DNA of 64,000 bases from Desulfobacula sp. (GTDB taxonomy: Bacteria; Desulfobacterota; Desulfobacteria; Desulfobacterales; Desulfobacteraceae), in contig NZ_JAQYWD010000001.1 in the NCBI RefSeq assembly GCF_030145145.1, positions 1 through 64,000 of the forward strand, given 5' to 3'. Within the stretch, counting starts at the first letter, position 1, and the number at the start of each line of letters is the position of its first letter. Shown here piece by piece: positions 18,945-26,059 of the stretch. Position numbers and translations under genes: made by a program. A model generated the notes under the pieces. It was not told the DNA's origin. It made no database searches and saw only the letters and a list, made by a program, of their open reading frames with translations.

Positions 18945-20887
18945 ATGATCTCCCCTGTTCTTCTGGCCTCAAGAATCGCCATGTCAATCCCTCTTGGGGC
19001 AACACTGTCACCGATTCTATAGAGTTCATTCACCATCCCCTTTAACTGGAAATAAAGCGAGTCGTCTGCTTTATCCCCCATGTCCAGGACAATGGTATCA
19101 TAGTCTTTATATTCAATAAATTCATTGGTATAAATATGTCTGGCATGGACAAGATTGCCGTCAATTTTTTCGACCCTGACATTGGTTGTAAAGGTGACGC
19201 CTTTTTGAAGCAGCCGCTGTCTTGTCAAATAAAGGTCTCCGATGGGCGCAAGCCCAATGCCGATAAACAGGTCACTGGTCACCATATCTATTTTTTTTCC
19301 CTGGTCAGCCAACAATTCCACGGTGGCGGTTGCATGGTGTCCCCCATTTTCATCAACAAACAGCACCCGGTCTCCCACGGGAAATTTTTCTTCAAGCACA
19401 TCCCGGACATTGATGACAAAGGGCGGACCATAATTGCCATCAACGGGTTTCTCACACGGGACAGACCCTGTGGCAATTACCACCACATCCGGTTGACCCT
19501 GTTTGACAAACTCTTTTGTCACCTGTGTTTTTGTGACAACCCGGACATCCCTTTTTCCAAGCCGATACCTCAGATAGCGCACCACTTCTTCCATGGGTTT
19601 TCGGCCGGCCGCTTTGCATTGCAGATTGATCTGGCCACCCAAAACCGTATTTTTTTCGTAAAGGGTGACGGTATGACCGCGATGGGATGCCACCCGGGCA
19701 ACCTCTAAACCCGCCGGTCCTGCCCCGACCACCCATACGGTCTTGAAAACATCCGGTTTGATACGGTTTGTTTTGTCCTGATGCTCAAACCCGACCCCGG
19801 GATTTTGGATGCACCCTAAAATTTTTGACTGGTTGATGCGGCCAATGCACCCGTTATTGTCCCTTACACAACTTCTGATCGCTTTTATATCACCGTTAAG
19901 GGCTTTTTCAGGCATTTTAGGATCACAAATGAGATTTCGAATAAATCCAACAACATCAAAATCTTTTTTTCCAATACCTTCATCCGCCATCTTCGGGGAT
20001 GCCATCTGATATCCGCCAATGACGGGCAGGGCGATGGACCCTTTTATCTGTCGGGTGGTTTCCAAGGCAAACTTGTCCGGTGTATGCATGGACGCCATTT
20101 GCATGTGCAGGTTATAATAGGTCCCCACAGCCACATTAATAAAATCCACCTGGGTTGTGCGTTCAAAAATCTTCGCCATTTCACAGGATTCTTCCGGGGT
20201 TATTGCCCCCCAGAATATTTCATCCGCACACAGCCGGATGCCCAATGACACATCCGGGCCCACCTGTTCCCGGACGGCATGAACAACAGCAAGGGGAAAT
20301 CGCATCCTGTTTTCAAGGCTTTGGCCATATTCATCCTGGCGATGATTGCTCAACGGGGATAAAAATTGCCGCAATAATGAATAGGGCCCCATATCGATTT
20401 CAATTCCGTCAAAGCCCCCCGCTACAGCAAGGGCTGCTGATTGGGCAACCGCCATAACAACTGACCTTATTTCATGCAGTTCCATTGATTTGCCTGTTTC
20501 GCCAAAGGCAATATCTGACTGGGCTGACGGTGCAAGACATGCCTTGCGTGTTATGGCGCCACTGCTTTGAAACCCGTGGTGGTTCAGGTTGGCAAACACT
20601 TTGGTCTCATATTCGTGTATGGCCCCGGTAAGGGTTTGAAACCCTTTGATGACCCGGCTATCATAGGCGTCGATCATGGCCTCCCAGGGTCGATCGTCAG
20701 GGTCGATACAAAGTTCGCCAATGATAATAAGGCCGCATCCGCCCTTTGCTCTTTGTCGGTAATAGGCGGTATGCCGGTCACTGACACACCCTTTTTCGGC
20801 AAAGTTTGTCCGGTGGGCCAAAAATCCAATTCTGTTCGGCAGGACCATCTTACCTAAATCAATGGGGCTGAACAAATGATCAAACAT
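18941..20887 (-). CDS. FadH/OYE-family flavin oxidoreductase, mycofactocin-associated (paralog with altered cluster site)
   Basis: A 648-residue paralog of the adjacent OYE protein, with FMN barrel, cysteine region and Rossmann domain (VWVVGAGPAGLEVARVAS). I chose the ATG at 20887, which has AAGGAAGG upstream and aligns with the paralog, rather than the longer frame reaching into mftC. The cluster motif reads CVRDNNGC followed by a Cys: the second cysteine of the usual CxxC is Asp. The active-site loop reads MGPYSLLRQFLSP, so the usual His is Pro, and DEYGG is DEYGQ. The protein may carry an Asp-ligated or three-iron cluster and a different flavin chemistry. Confidence 0.88.
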   Translation of the reverse strand: MFDHLFSPIDLGKMVLPNRIGFLAHRTNFAEKGCVSDRHTAYYRQRAKGGCGLIIIGELCIDPDDRPWEAMIDAYDSRVIKGFQTLTGAIHEYETKVFANLNHHGFQSSGAITRKACLAPSAQSDIAFGETGKSMELHEIRSVVMAVAQSAALAVAGGFDGIEIDMGPYSLLRQFLSPLSNHRQDEYGQSLENRMRFPLAVVHAVREQVGPDVSLGIRLCADEIFWGAITPEESCEMAKIFERTTQVDFINVAVGTYYNLHMQMASMHTPDKFALETTRQIKGSIALPVIGGYQMASPKMADEGIGKKDFDVVGFIRNLICDPKMPEKALNGDIKAIRSCVRDNNGCIGRINQSKILGCIQNPGVGFEHQDKTNRIKPDVFKTVWVVGAGPAGLEVARVASHRGHTVTLYEKNTVLGGQINLQCKAAGRKPMEEVVRYLRYRLGKRDVRVVTKTQVTKEFVKQGQPDVVVIATGSVPCEKPVDGNYGPPFVINVRDVLEEKFPVGDRVLFVDENGGHHATATVELLADQGKKIDMVTSDLFIGIGLAPIGDLYLTRQRLLQKGVTFTTNVRVEKIDGNLVHARHIYTNEFIEYKDYDTIVLDMGDKADDSLYFQLKGMVNELYRIGDSVAPRGIDMAILEARRTGEII

Positions 20888-20898
20888 GAATGCCTTCC

Positions 20899-21915
20899 TT
20901 AACTTGCTATTTTTTTCAAATTGACCAGACATTCAGGGTCAGGCATATTAATATCATGGTAGGTATGGTAAGCCATGGCCGGACATCCTCCTCGACAGAC
21001 ATCAAACCGGGAACAGGTCATGCAGGTTTCCACATTAAGATTCCGCAGGTTTGAAAAAACCATTGAATTATCCCACATATCCTGAAAATCGTCCTTGCGA
21101 ACATTTCCCGCGTGAAACGGGCTTTCCTGCAGAAAGGCACAGGGATATACGTCACCATTGGGTGAAATGCAACAGGTCATTTTAGCTGCCCCGCACATGT
21201 CCAGTCCCTTTCTTCTGCGTTTTTCAGATGTCAGACAAAAAAACGAATCTCCGGTTCTGACAAGGTCATGGTTTTCCAGCCAAAGGGCAAAATTCTCCAA
21301 TTGCCATTTTTCAGGCCCCAGGGTGTCCACACTGTTTTTTGCCCGTCCGGAAGGACGGAACCGGGACACCCTCATTTCAGAACCAAAAGATGCTGCAATT
21401 TTTCTAAGCGCATCCAACTGGGAATAATTGATCCGGGTCAAAACCGTATTAATGCTGAAGGGAACATGATGACGGGCCAGACATGCCATGGCCTGTAAAA
21501 TTTTTTCATAGGTTCCCTTCCCCCGTATCCCATCGTTCACCTGGGCTGTGGCACCGTCAAGACTGACCTGCAGGTAAAGCATTTTCAACCGGGATAACTT
21601 TTTTGCCAGCCGATCATCCACAAGGGTGCCATTGGTGCTCACACAGGTGACCAGTTGTCGATCATGGGCGTATTGCAGCAATTCAAAAAAATCTTCCCGG
21701 AAAAAGGGTTCCCCCCCACCGATGTTCACCTGGAACACTTTCATGTGGGTCAATTGATCGATCAATCGGCGACATTCTGGGGTCGTTAATTCGTCTGCTG
21801 CTGCCACCCCTGAATCAGACAGGCAATGGGCACATTTCAGATTACACTTTAACGTCATTTCCCAGGTAACATTCACCGGTGCCCGCAGGCCCGTTCTAGC
21901 TAATTTAGAACTCAA
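20899..21915 (-). CDS. mftC: Mycofactocin radical SAM maturase MftC
   Basis: A 338-residue radical SAM/SPASM protein. The radical SAM motif CNLKCAHC is at residues 24-31, followed by the VNIGGGEPFF strand. The C-terminal SPASM region has cysteines at CGAAKMTCCISPNGDVYPC and CMTCSRFDVCRGGC for auxiliary clusters. MftC decarboxylates the C-terminal Tyr of MftA and crosslinks it to the preceding Val. The substrate gene mftA and the chaperone gene mftB are directly upstream, mftB overlapping by 11 bases. Length and motifs match the family. Confidence 0.93.
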   Translation of the reverse strand: MSSKLARTGLRAPVNVTWEMTLKCNLKCAHCLSDSGVAAADELTTPECRRLIDQLTHMKVFQVNIGGGEPFFREDFFELLQYAHDRQLVTCVSTNGTLVDDRLAKKLSRLKMLYLQVSLDGATAQVNDGIRGKGTYEKILQAMACLARHHVPFSINTVLTRINYSQLDALRKIAASFGSEMRVSRFRPSGRAKNSVDTLGPEKWQLENFALWLENHDLVRTGDSFFCLTSEKRRRKGLDMCGAAKMTCCISPNGDVYPCAFLQESPFHAGNVRKDDFQDMWDNSMVFSNLRNLNVETCMTCSRFDVCRGGCPAMAYHTYHDINMPDPECLVNLKKIAS

Positions 21916-22180
21916 GAATCACTCCTTTATCAATTAATTGACCCAGGCTTTTTTCTATTTTTTCAAGATACCCGTCAGAAACCGTTGTTTCCCGGCTTTT
22001 TTGTTCCGCCCATTGCCGAAGCGCGCAGTCACTCGTAAAAAAAGACGGGTCGAGAAACGTCCCCACCGGAAGAAAATAGAGGCGTGGCCCCCTCATGGTA
22101 TAAAAAAGAAGGCCAAAATCCTCCTGTCTCACTTGTGTTCCGGAAGATAACCGGTATTTTTTTTCAGATATACATGTCAT
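21905..22180 (-). CDS. mftB: Mycofactocin precursor-binding chaperone MftB
   Basis: A 91-residue PqqD-like RiPP-recognition protein. It shows the conserved pattern VRQEDFGLLFYTMRGPRLYF typical of MftB (a beta-rich N-terminus that binds the leader peptide), then a helical C-terminus ending in DKGVILEF. It sits between mftA and mftC and overlaps mftC. MftB delivers MftA to MftC. Unusually, a 142-base repeat element separates it from mftA. Confidence 0.9.
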   Translation of the reverse strand: MTCISEKKYRLSSGTQVRQEDFGLLFYTMRGPRLYFLPVGTFLDPSFFTSDCALRQWAEQKSRETTVSDGYLEKIEKSLGQLIDKGVILEF

Positions 22181-22207
22181 AATCGACCTACACTTTTATT
22201 GGGGTAA

Positions 22208-22349
22208 CTCAACTTTCGATTTTCAGTTTTAATGGACGGGGTCAGGCTTTTTTATGGTGTTTTTTATCACTATTTTATGACTATACGGTTAAAAAGTGCC
22301 ATAAAGAAAGCCTGACCCCATGTAAAAATGACCCAATCCGAAAATTGAG
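22208..22349. repeat. MITE-like inverted-repeat element, copy between mftA and mftB
   Basis: The element is bounded by CTCAACTTTCG and its inverted copy CGAAAATTGAG. Inside are long imperfect arms: GGGGTCAGGCTTTTTTATGG (22238-22257) and the matching stretch AAGTGCCATAAAGAAAGCCTGACCCC in broken form (22291-22319). It can fold into a long hairpin and encodes nothing. A second full copy is at 36161-36301 and a collapsed one at 1055-1100. In the transcript it lies between mftA and mftB and could act as a processing or attenuation site. Confidence 0.8.
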
Positions 22350-22364
22350 GGGTAACTTATTAAA

Positions 22365-22490
22365 TCAATAAACACCACAAATGCCATCAATGGCCATCTC
22401 TTCAATTTCAATCTCTTCTGTGTCAAAAATATCCTCTGTCTTTTCAATATCCGCTTTGATGTCATTCATCTGATTGTCTTGCTCTTTCAT
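22365..22490 (-). CDS. mftA: Mycofactocin precursor peptide MftA
   Basis: A 41-codon gene, ATG at 22490 and TGA at 22365-22367. The peptide has an acidic, Ile/Glu-rich leader and ends in AIDGICGVY. The IDGxCGVY end with C-terminal Val-Tyr is the hallmark of mycofactocin precursors; those last two residues become the redox-active core. A ribosome site (AAAGGA) lies 11-12 bases upstream. The gene follows a sigma-54 promoter at 22579-22594 and heads the operon with mftB, mftC and eleven further genes down to mftF. It is too short for ordinary gene callers. Confidence 0.95.
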   Translation of the reverse strand: MKEQDNQMNDIKADIEKTEDIFDTEEIEIEEMAIDGICGVY

Positions 22491-22578
22491 TATTTTACGT
22501 ATCCTTTATATTATTATTGTATTTGAAATATCCAAATGACCACACCCCTGTTTGTCTGAGAAAACAGATAACTTAAAC

Positions 22579-22594
22579 AGCAATATATATGCCA
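22579..22594 (-). promoter_or_regulatory. Sigma-54 promoter of mftA
   Basis: On the minus strand TGGCAT (22594-22589), five bases, TTGCT (22583-22579): a full -24/-12 match. It is 89 bases before the mftA start. The same hexamer, spacer and -12 element are found before the alcohol dehydrogenase, within a duplicated region of about 190 bases. Confidence 0.85.
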
Positions 22595-22705
22595 TTTTCT
22601 ATGTCTCTTTGCTCTTCTTTCTTAACCCAATGATATTTAAAGAAATTTTTTCGTAGGAGGGATACAGTAGACAAACTTTTTAAAACCAGCGCAATATTTT
22701 TTTTT

Positions 22706-22798
22706 TCAATTTGAAATTGTTTTTCTCATAATGGTATACGGCTTATTAGGTTCCATATCTGCTTTAGTGTCATCCATGTGATTGTTTTGCCTGTCCTT
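22706..22798 (-). pseudogene. Chimeric remnant: degenerate mftA 5' end joined to alcohol dehydrogenase codons
   Basis: Read on the minus strand, 22798-22751 aligns codon by codon with the first 16 codons of mftA (about half identical residues; start ATG replaced by AAG). It then continues as EPNKPYTI, identical to residues 10-17 of the alcohol dehydrogenase encoded at 24697-25839, and then runs into the same AT-rich palindrome that stands before both real genes. The mycofactocin core residues are absent. It is a relic of the duplication that spread the regulatory region. Confidence 0.75.
22707..22719 (-). promoter_or_regulatory. Palindromic candidate activator site upstream of mftA
   Basis: CAATTTGAAATTG is a perfect odd palindrome 113 bases upstream of the -24 element. 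The identical 13-mer is found 111 bases upstream of the alcohol dehydrogenase promoter. Distance and symmetry fit an enhancer for the Fis-type activator at 26060-28012. Confidence 0.55.
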
Positions 22799-22826
22799 TT
22801 TATAATTATTGTCCCGGGAATATCCA

Positions 22827-22859
22827 GATGATCAAGACACTCTGAGATGCTTGATCATC
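22827..22859 (-). terminator. Inverted repeat after the aldehyde oxidoreductase gene
   Basis: GATGATCAAG and CTTGATCATC are perfect 10-base arms around a 13-base loop, extendable with mismatches. It lies 58 bases past the stop of the gene at 22918. No strong U-run follows on the minus strand, so terminator is the likeliest reading but an operator is possible. Confidence 0.45.
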
Positions 22860-22917
22860 CGGAATATTCACCCGTATACCCTATGGTGAATCCTGCGCTT
22901 TAATTCACCTCACTTAT

Positions 22918-24636
22918 TTAAAAATTTAACGCCGTGTCCAGTTCTTCAGGACTGATTAAGACGACTTTATTGTGCGGCGGAAGCGGTTCCGTATAAAAGA
23001 ATTCCGGCAACCGGTCATCCGCATTGGTTAATCCGGCTTTGCGGTTAAATTCCAATTCTTCTTTTAACACCCTGACGCCCATGGCCGGTATATCGTCCGG
23101 TCCTAACTGGGTGCCAAACTTGGCATTCATGACCTTTAAAAAGGCTTCTCCGCCCTCCGGTGTTGTCAACGCAAAGCTTGCCAGCAGGCACAGGCCTGTA
23201 CAATCCACCGCTGCCATGGCAATCTGTGTGTTTCTGGATGCTTCGACCTGACCTTCAGGTTTCAAGGGATCAAGGGCCCCGGACATATACTCTCCCAAAA
23301 CATTCCCAGCCGTATGATCCGCTCCCATGGGGGAAGTGGCATAGGTCACCGCGTTTCCCTGCATGCCCCGGGGATCATAGGCGGCAATACTTTGCCCCTT
23401 AACAGTGGGGACCCGTTTATGATTGAAATGGTTGCCCACGGCATCAGGGCCATTCCCTATAATTTTTCCCAGTTCCGTTCCCTGTCCGATCTGTTCGAGC
23501 ATATCAATGGCTGCCTCACCATCACCAAAGTTTATTTTTCCGGCATCCATGGCAACGCCTATGGCCACGCCAGTGTTCATGGTATCTACCCCCATGTCAT
23601 CACATAGCCGGTCCAGCCGGGCAATGATATCCAGATCATCAATGCCGGTCATTCCTCCCATTGACCAGATGGTTTCATATTCAAGGGAGGAGGTGACAAA
23701 CGCCCCTTTTGCATCTACAATCTCATTGGAACACCGTATAATGCATTGAGAACACCCTAAATGGGAATTATTGCCCCCTCTTTTTCCGTTCAGCTCGGCA
23801 AGGGCTTCACCACTGACTTTTTCCCAGCCGTCCATCACCCCCTTGGTGGCATTGAGACTGGGAAAAGCCCCCATGGAATTCACCGCGCCCACTAAACCGG
23901 CTGTACCCAGAGCCGGCAGCAACTGTCCTGTAAAGGGGTGGGCTTTGACAGACTGGGCAAAGGCTTTTGCCGCTTGTTTAAACCCTTCCGGATCGGCAAT
24001 GGCATCAGCATTTTTCCCTTGTTGATCAATGACAATGGCCTTTATTCCCTTTGCCCCCATCACTGCTCCCATGCCTCCCCTGCCGGCTGCCCTGCACGGT
24101 CGGCCATCCACATCCGAAGCCTGGATGGAAGCGGATGCCAATTGATATTCACCTGCCGGACCAATGACCAGAATGGACGATTTTTCTCCATAGGTTTCAA
24201 GCAAGGTTTCGGTGAGGGCATAGGTTTTCATCCCTCTATATTCCGTTGCAGGGACAAGACTTGCCGCTCCCTGGCCGTCAATCCTTAATATATATAATTC
24301 GTCATCCGTTGTCTGACCCTCAATGATAATGGCCGTAATACCCAGATGTCCCAAAGCAGCCGCTGTTGTGCCACCGGCATTGCTTTCTTTTATGCCGCCG
24401 GTTAATGGACTTTTCGCCCCAATGGAAACCCTGCTGGTGTTGACCAGACTGGTTCCGCTTAACGCACCGGGTGCAATGATCAGTTTATTGTCCGGTCCAA
24501 GGGGATCACATGTCGCTGGGACCTCTGCATTGATTATTGTTGAGGTAAGGCCTCTGCCGCCAAGCCCCAGATATTTCTCTGGGACGTCACCAATAGCAGT
24601 AGACTTATCGGTCATATTGACCTTGATAAATTTCAT
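22918..24636 (-). CDS. Aldehyde:ferredoxin oxidoreductase family protein (tungsten/molybdenum pterin enzyme)
   Basis: A 572-residue protein of the AOR family, which oxidises aldehydes to acids using a bis-pterin tungsten or molybdenum site and a 4Fe-4S cluster. The N-terminal domain shows YLGLGGRGLTS and the SPLTGGIKESNAGG segment. Cluster cysteines are CSQCIIRC near residue 290 and the distant VDCTGLC near 485. I prefer the ATG at 24636 (AGGA upstream) to the one nine codons earlier. It lies 60 bases downstream of the alcohol dehydrogenase gene and is almost certainly cotranscribed, giving an alcohol-to-aldehyde-to-acid route. Confidence 0.9.
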   Translation of the reverse strand: MKFIKVNMTDKSTAIGDVPEKYLGLGGRGLTSTIINAEVPATCDPLGPDNKLIIAPGALSGTSLVNTSRVSIGAKSPLTGGIKESNAGGTTAAALGHLGITAIIIEGQTTDDELYILRIDGQGAASLVPATEYRGMKTYALTETLLETYGEKSSILVIGPAGEYQLASASIQASDVDGRPCRAAGRGGMGAVMGAKGIKAIVIDQQGKNADAIADPEGFKQAAKAFAQSVKAHPFTGQLLPALGTAGLVGAVNSMGAFPSLNATKGVMDGWEKVSGEALAELNGKRGGNNSHLGCSQCIIRCSNEIVDAKGAFVTSSLEYETIWSMGGMTGIDDLDIIARLDRLCDDMGVDTMNTGVAIGVAMDAGKINFGDGEAAIDMLEQIGQGTELGKIIGNGPDAVGNHFNHKRVPTVKGQSIAAYDPRGMQGNAVTYATSPMGADHTAGNVLGEYMSGALDPLKPEGQVEASRNTQIAMAAVDCTGLCLLASFALTTPEGGEAFLKVMNAKFGTQLGPDDIPAMGVRVLKEELEFNRKAGLTNADDRLPEFFYTEPLPPHNKVVLISPEELDTALNF

Positions 24637-24696
24637 GTTTGTTCCTTTTTTTGGATGATTCAAAAATCTATTGATACCAATGATGTTGAATGTCTT

Positions 24697-25839
24697 TTAA
24701 TCAAAATCACACATCCAGCGGCCCTTGATCTCTCTTCTGCCCATGGCATCAGCCACATCATTGATATCTTCCAGTTTAAATCTCTCTGATATCAATTTAT
24801 CAAGTTTTAAATCATGGGTTTGGGCCATACGGGTTATCCTCGGGATATCAATGTGGGTAGAAATAGAGCCGTAAAGGTTGCCCAGAAGGCTTTTCTGGTG
24901 AAGGGTAAACAGCATCAAATTGAGAGACGTTGCCTCATCATGGGGAGTGATACCCGGCAAGGCAAGCTTTCCGCCGATATTGGTGGACCAGTACGCCTGG
25001 GTCTGGGCTCCCGAGTCTCCGATGGCTTCAAATGCGCAGTCAACGCCACCACCCATGATGGTACCGTCTTCCATTTCCACACCGCCTGTCGCCAATTGGA
25101 TAACCCTGACCGGATCTTCTTTTGAGTTATCGATAAAATGTGTGGCACCGAACTCCATAGCCAGGTCTCGTTTGCTGCTCTCAAGATCAATGGCAAATAT
25201 CGGGTTGGCATGACGGAGCGCCGCTGCACGCAGGACATTGAGGCCAACACCACCCATACCCCAGATGGCTACCGAATCGCCAGGCTGAATTTTGGCCGAA
25301 TTACAGACCGTCCCCCATCCTGTAGGGACGCAACACCCCATGAGAGCTGCCTGGTCAAGAGGAAAGTCCTTAGGCATGGGAATAACGCCATCTTCTGGTA
25401 TAACATTCGCCGTGGAAAAACCAGAAACAAAATTGCCGTGCCTAACCATTTCTCCATTTGCATCCTTCATCCGGGACGTGCCGTCAAGAAGCATCCCTTG
25501 GAGAAAGTTGCCGAAATTACCACTGCAGATATTCCCTTTTCCCCGGTAGCACTGTTCACACTTTCCGCACGGAATCATCCAGGTTACACCGACATGATCT
25601 CCCGGTTTTACCTTTGTGACGCCGGGACCGATGGCTTCTACAATGCCTGCTGCTTCATGACCTGCTACCAGAGGCATCATGATGGGAATTTCACCTTTCA
25701 GAAGATGATAATCCGAACGGCAGTAGCCCGTGTGTTTATACCGGACAAGAACTTCTCTCTCCTGCGGCGGATCCAGTTCCAGCTCCTCAATGGTATACGG
25801 CTTATTGGGTTCCCTTAAAACAGCTGCTTTGATTTTCAT
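24697..25839 (-). CDS. Zinc alcohol dehydrogenase, NDMA-dependent (mycofactocin-linked) type
   Basis: A 380-residue medium-chain dehydrogenase. Catalytic zinc residues are in GYCRSDYH and AGHEAAG; the structural zinc lobe has four cysteines (CGKCEQCYRGKGNIC); the nucleotide loop is GMGGVG near residue 196. The family of NDMA-dependent alcohol dehydrogenases holds its NAD(H) tightly and needs mycofactocin as external electron acceptor. The neighbouring mft genes, shared promoter and sequence style support that class over an ordinary NAD-dependent enzyme. The alcohol substrate is not identifiable. Confidence 0.85.
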   Translation of the reverse strand: MKIKAAVLREPNKPYTIEELELDPPQEREVLVRYKHTGYCRSDYHLLKGEIPIMMPLVAGHEAAGIVEAIGPGVTKVKPGDHVGVTWMIPCGKCEQCYRGKGNICSGNFGNFLQGMLLDGTSRMKDANGEMVRHGNFVSGFSTANVIPEDGVIPMPKDFPLDQAALMGCCVPTGWGTVCNSAKIQPGDSVAIWGMGGVGLNVLRAAALRHANPIFAIDLESSKRDLAMEFGATHFIDNSKEDPVRVIQLATGGVEMEDGTIMGGGVDCAFEAIGDSGAQTQAYWSTNIGGKLALPGITPHDEATSLNLMLFTLHQKSLLGNLYGSISTHIDIPRITRMAQTHDLKLDKLISERFKLEDINDVADAMGRREIKGRWMCDFD

Positions 25840-25914
25840 GACAACTCTCCTTTAAAATTAAATAATAATGACCACACCCCTATTTGTCTGATAGTGAAAA
25901 CAGACAACGTAAAA

Positions 25915-25930
25915 TGCAATATATATGCCA
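25915..25930 (-). promoter_or_regulatory. Sigma-54 promoter of the alcohol dehydrogenase-AOR operon
   Basis: Minus strand TGGCAT (25930-25925), five bases, TTGCA (25919-25915), a complete -24/-12 match, 76 bases before the ATG at 25839. It lies in a block of about 190 bases nearly identical to the mftA upstream region. Confidence 0.85.
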
Positions 25931-26040
25931 TTCTCTACGTCTCTTTGCTCTTCTTTTTAACCCAATGATATTCAAAGAAATTTTTTTCTAGGAGGGATAC
26001 AACAGATAAAATTTTACCAAACAGCGCAATATAAATTTTT

Positions 26041-26053
26041 CAATTTGAAATTG
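26041..26053 (-). promoter_or_regulatory. Palindromic candidate activator site upstream of the alcohol dehydrogenase
   Basis: CAATTTGAAATTG, identical to the copy at 22707-22719, 111 bases upstream of the -24 element. It lies six bases past the stop codon of the activator gene, in the short gap between regulator and target. Confidence 0.55.
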
Positions 26054-26059
26054 TTTTTC

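Noticed and set aside
22200-22360. Hairpin after mftA as a simple terminator
   Set aside because: The same 141-142-base unit with the same ends recurs at 36161-36301 and, collapsed, at 1055-1100, so a mobile repeat explains it better, although it may still affect the transcript.
25138-25818. Plus-strand frame of 226 codons opposite the alcohol dehydrogenase
   Set aside because: Antisense shadow of a gene with complete zinc and nucleotide motifs.
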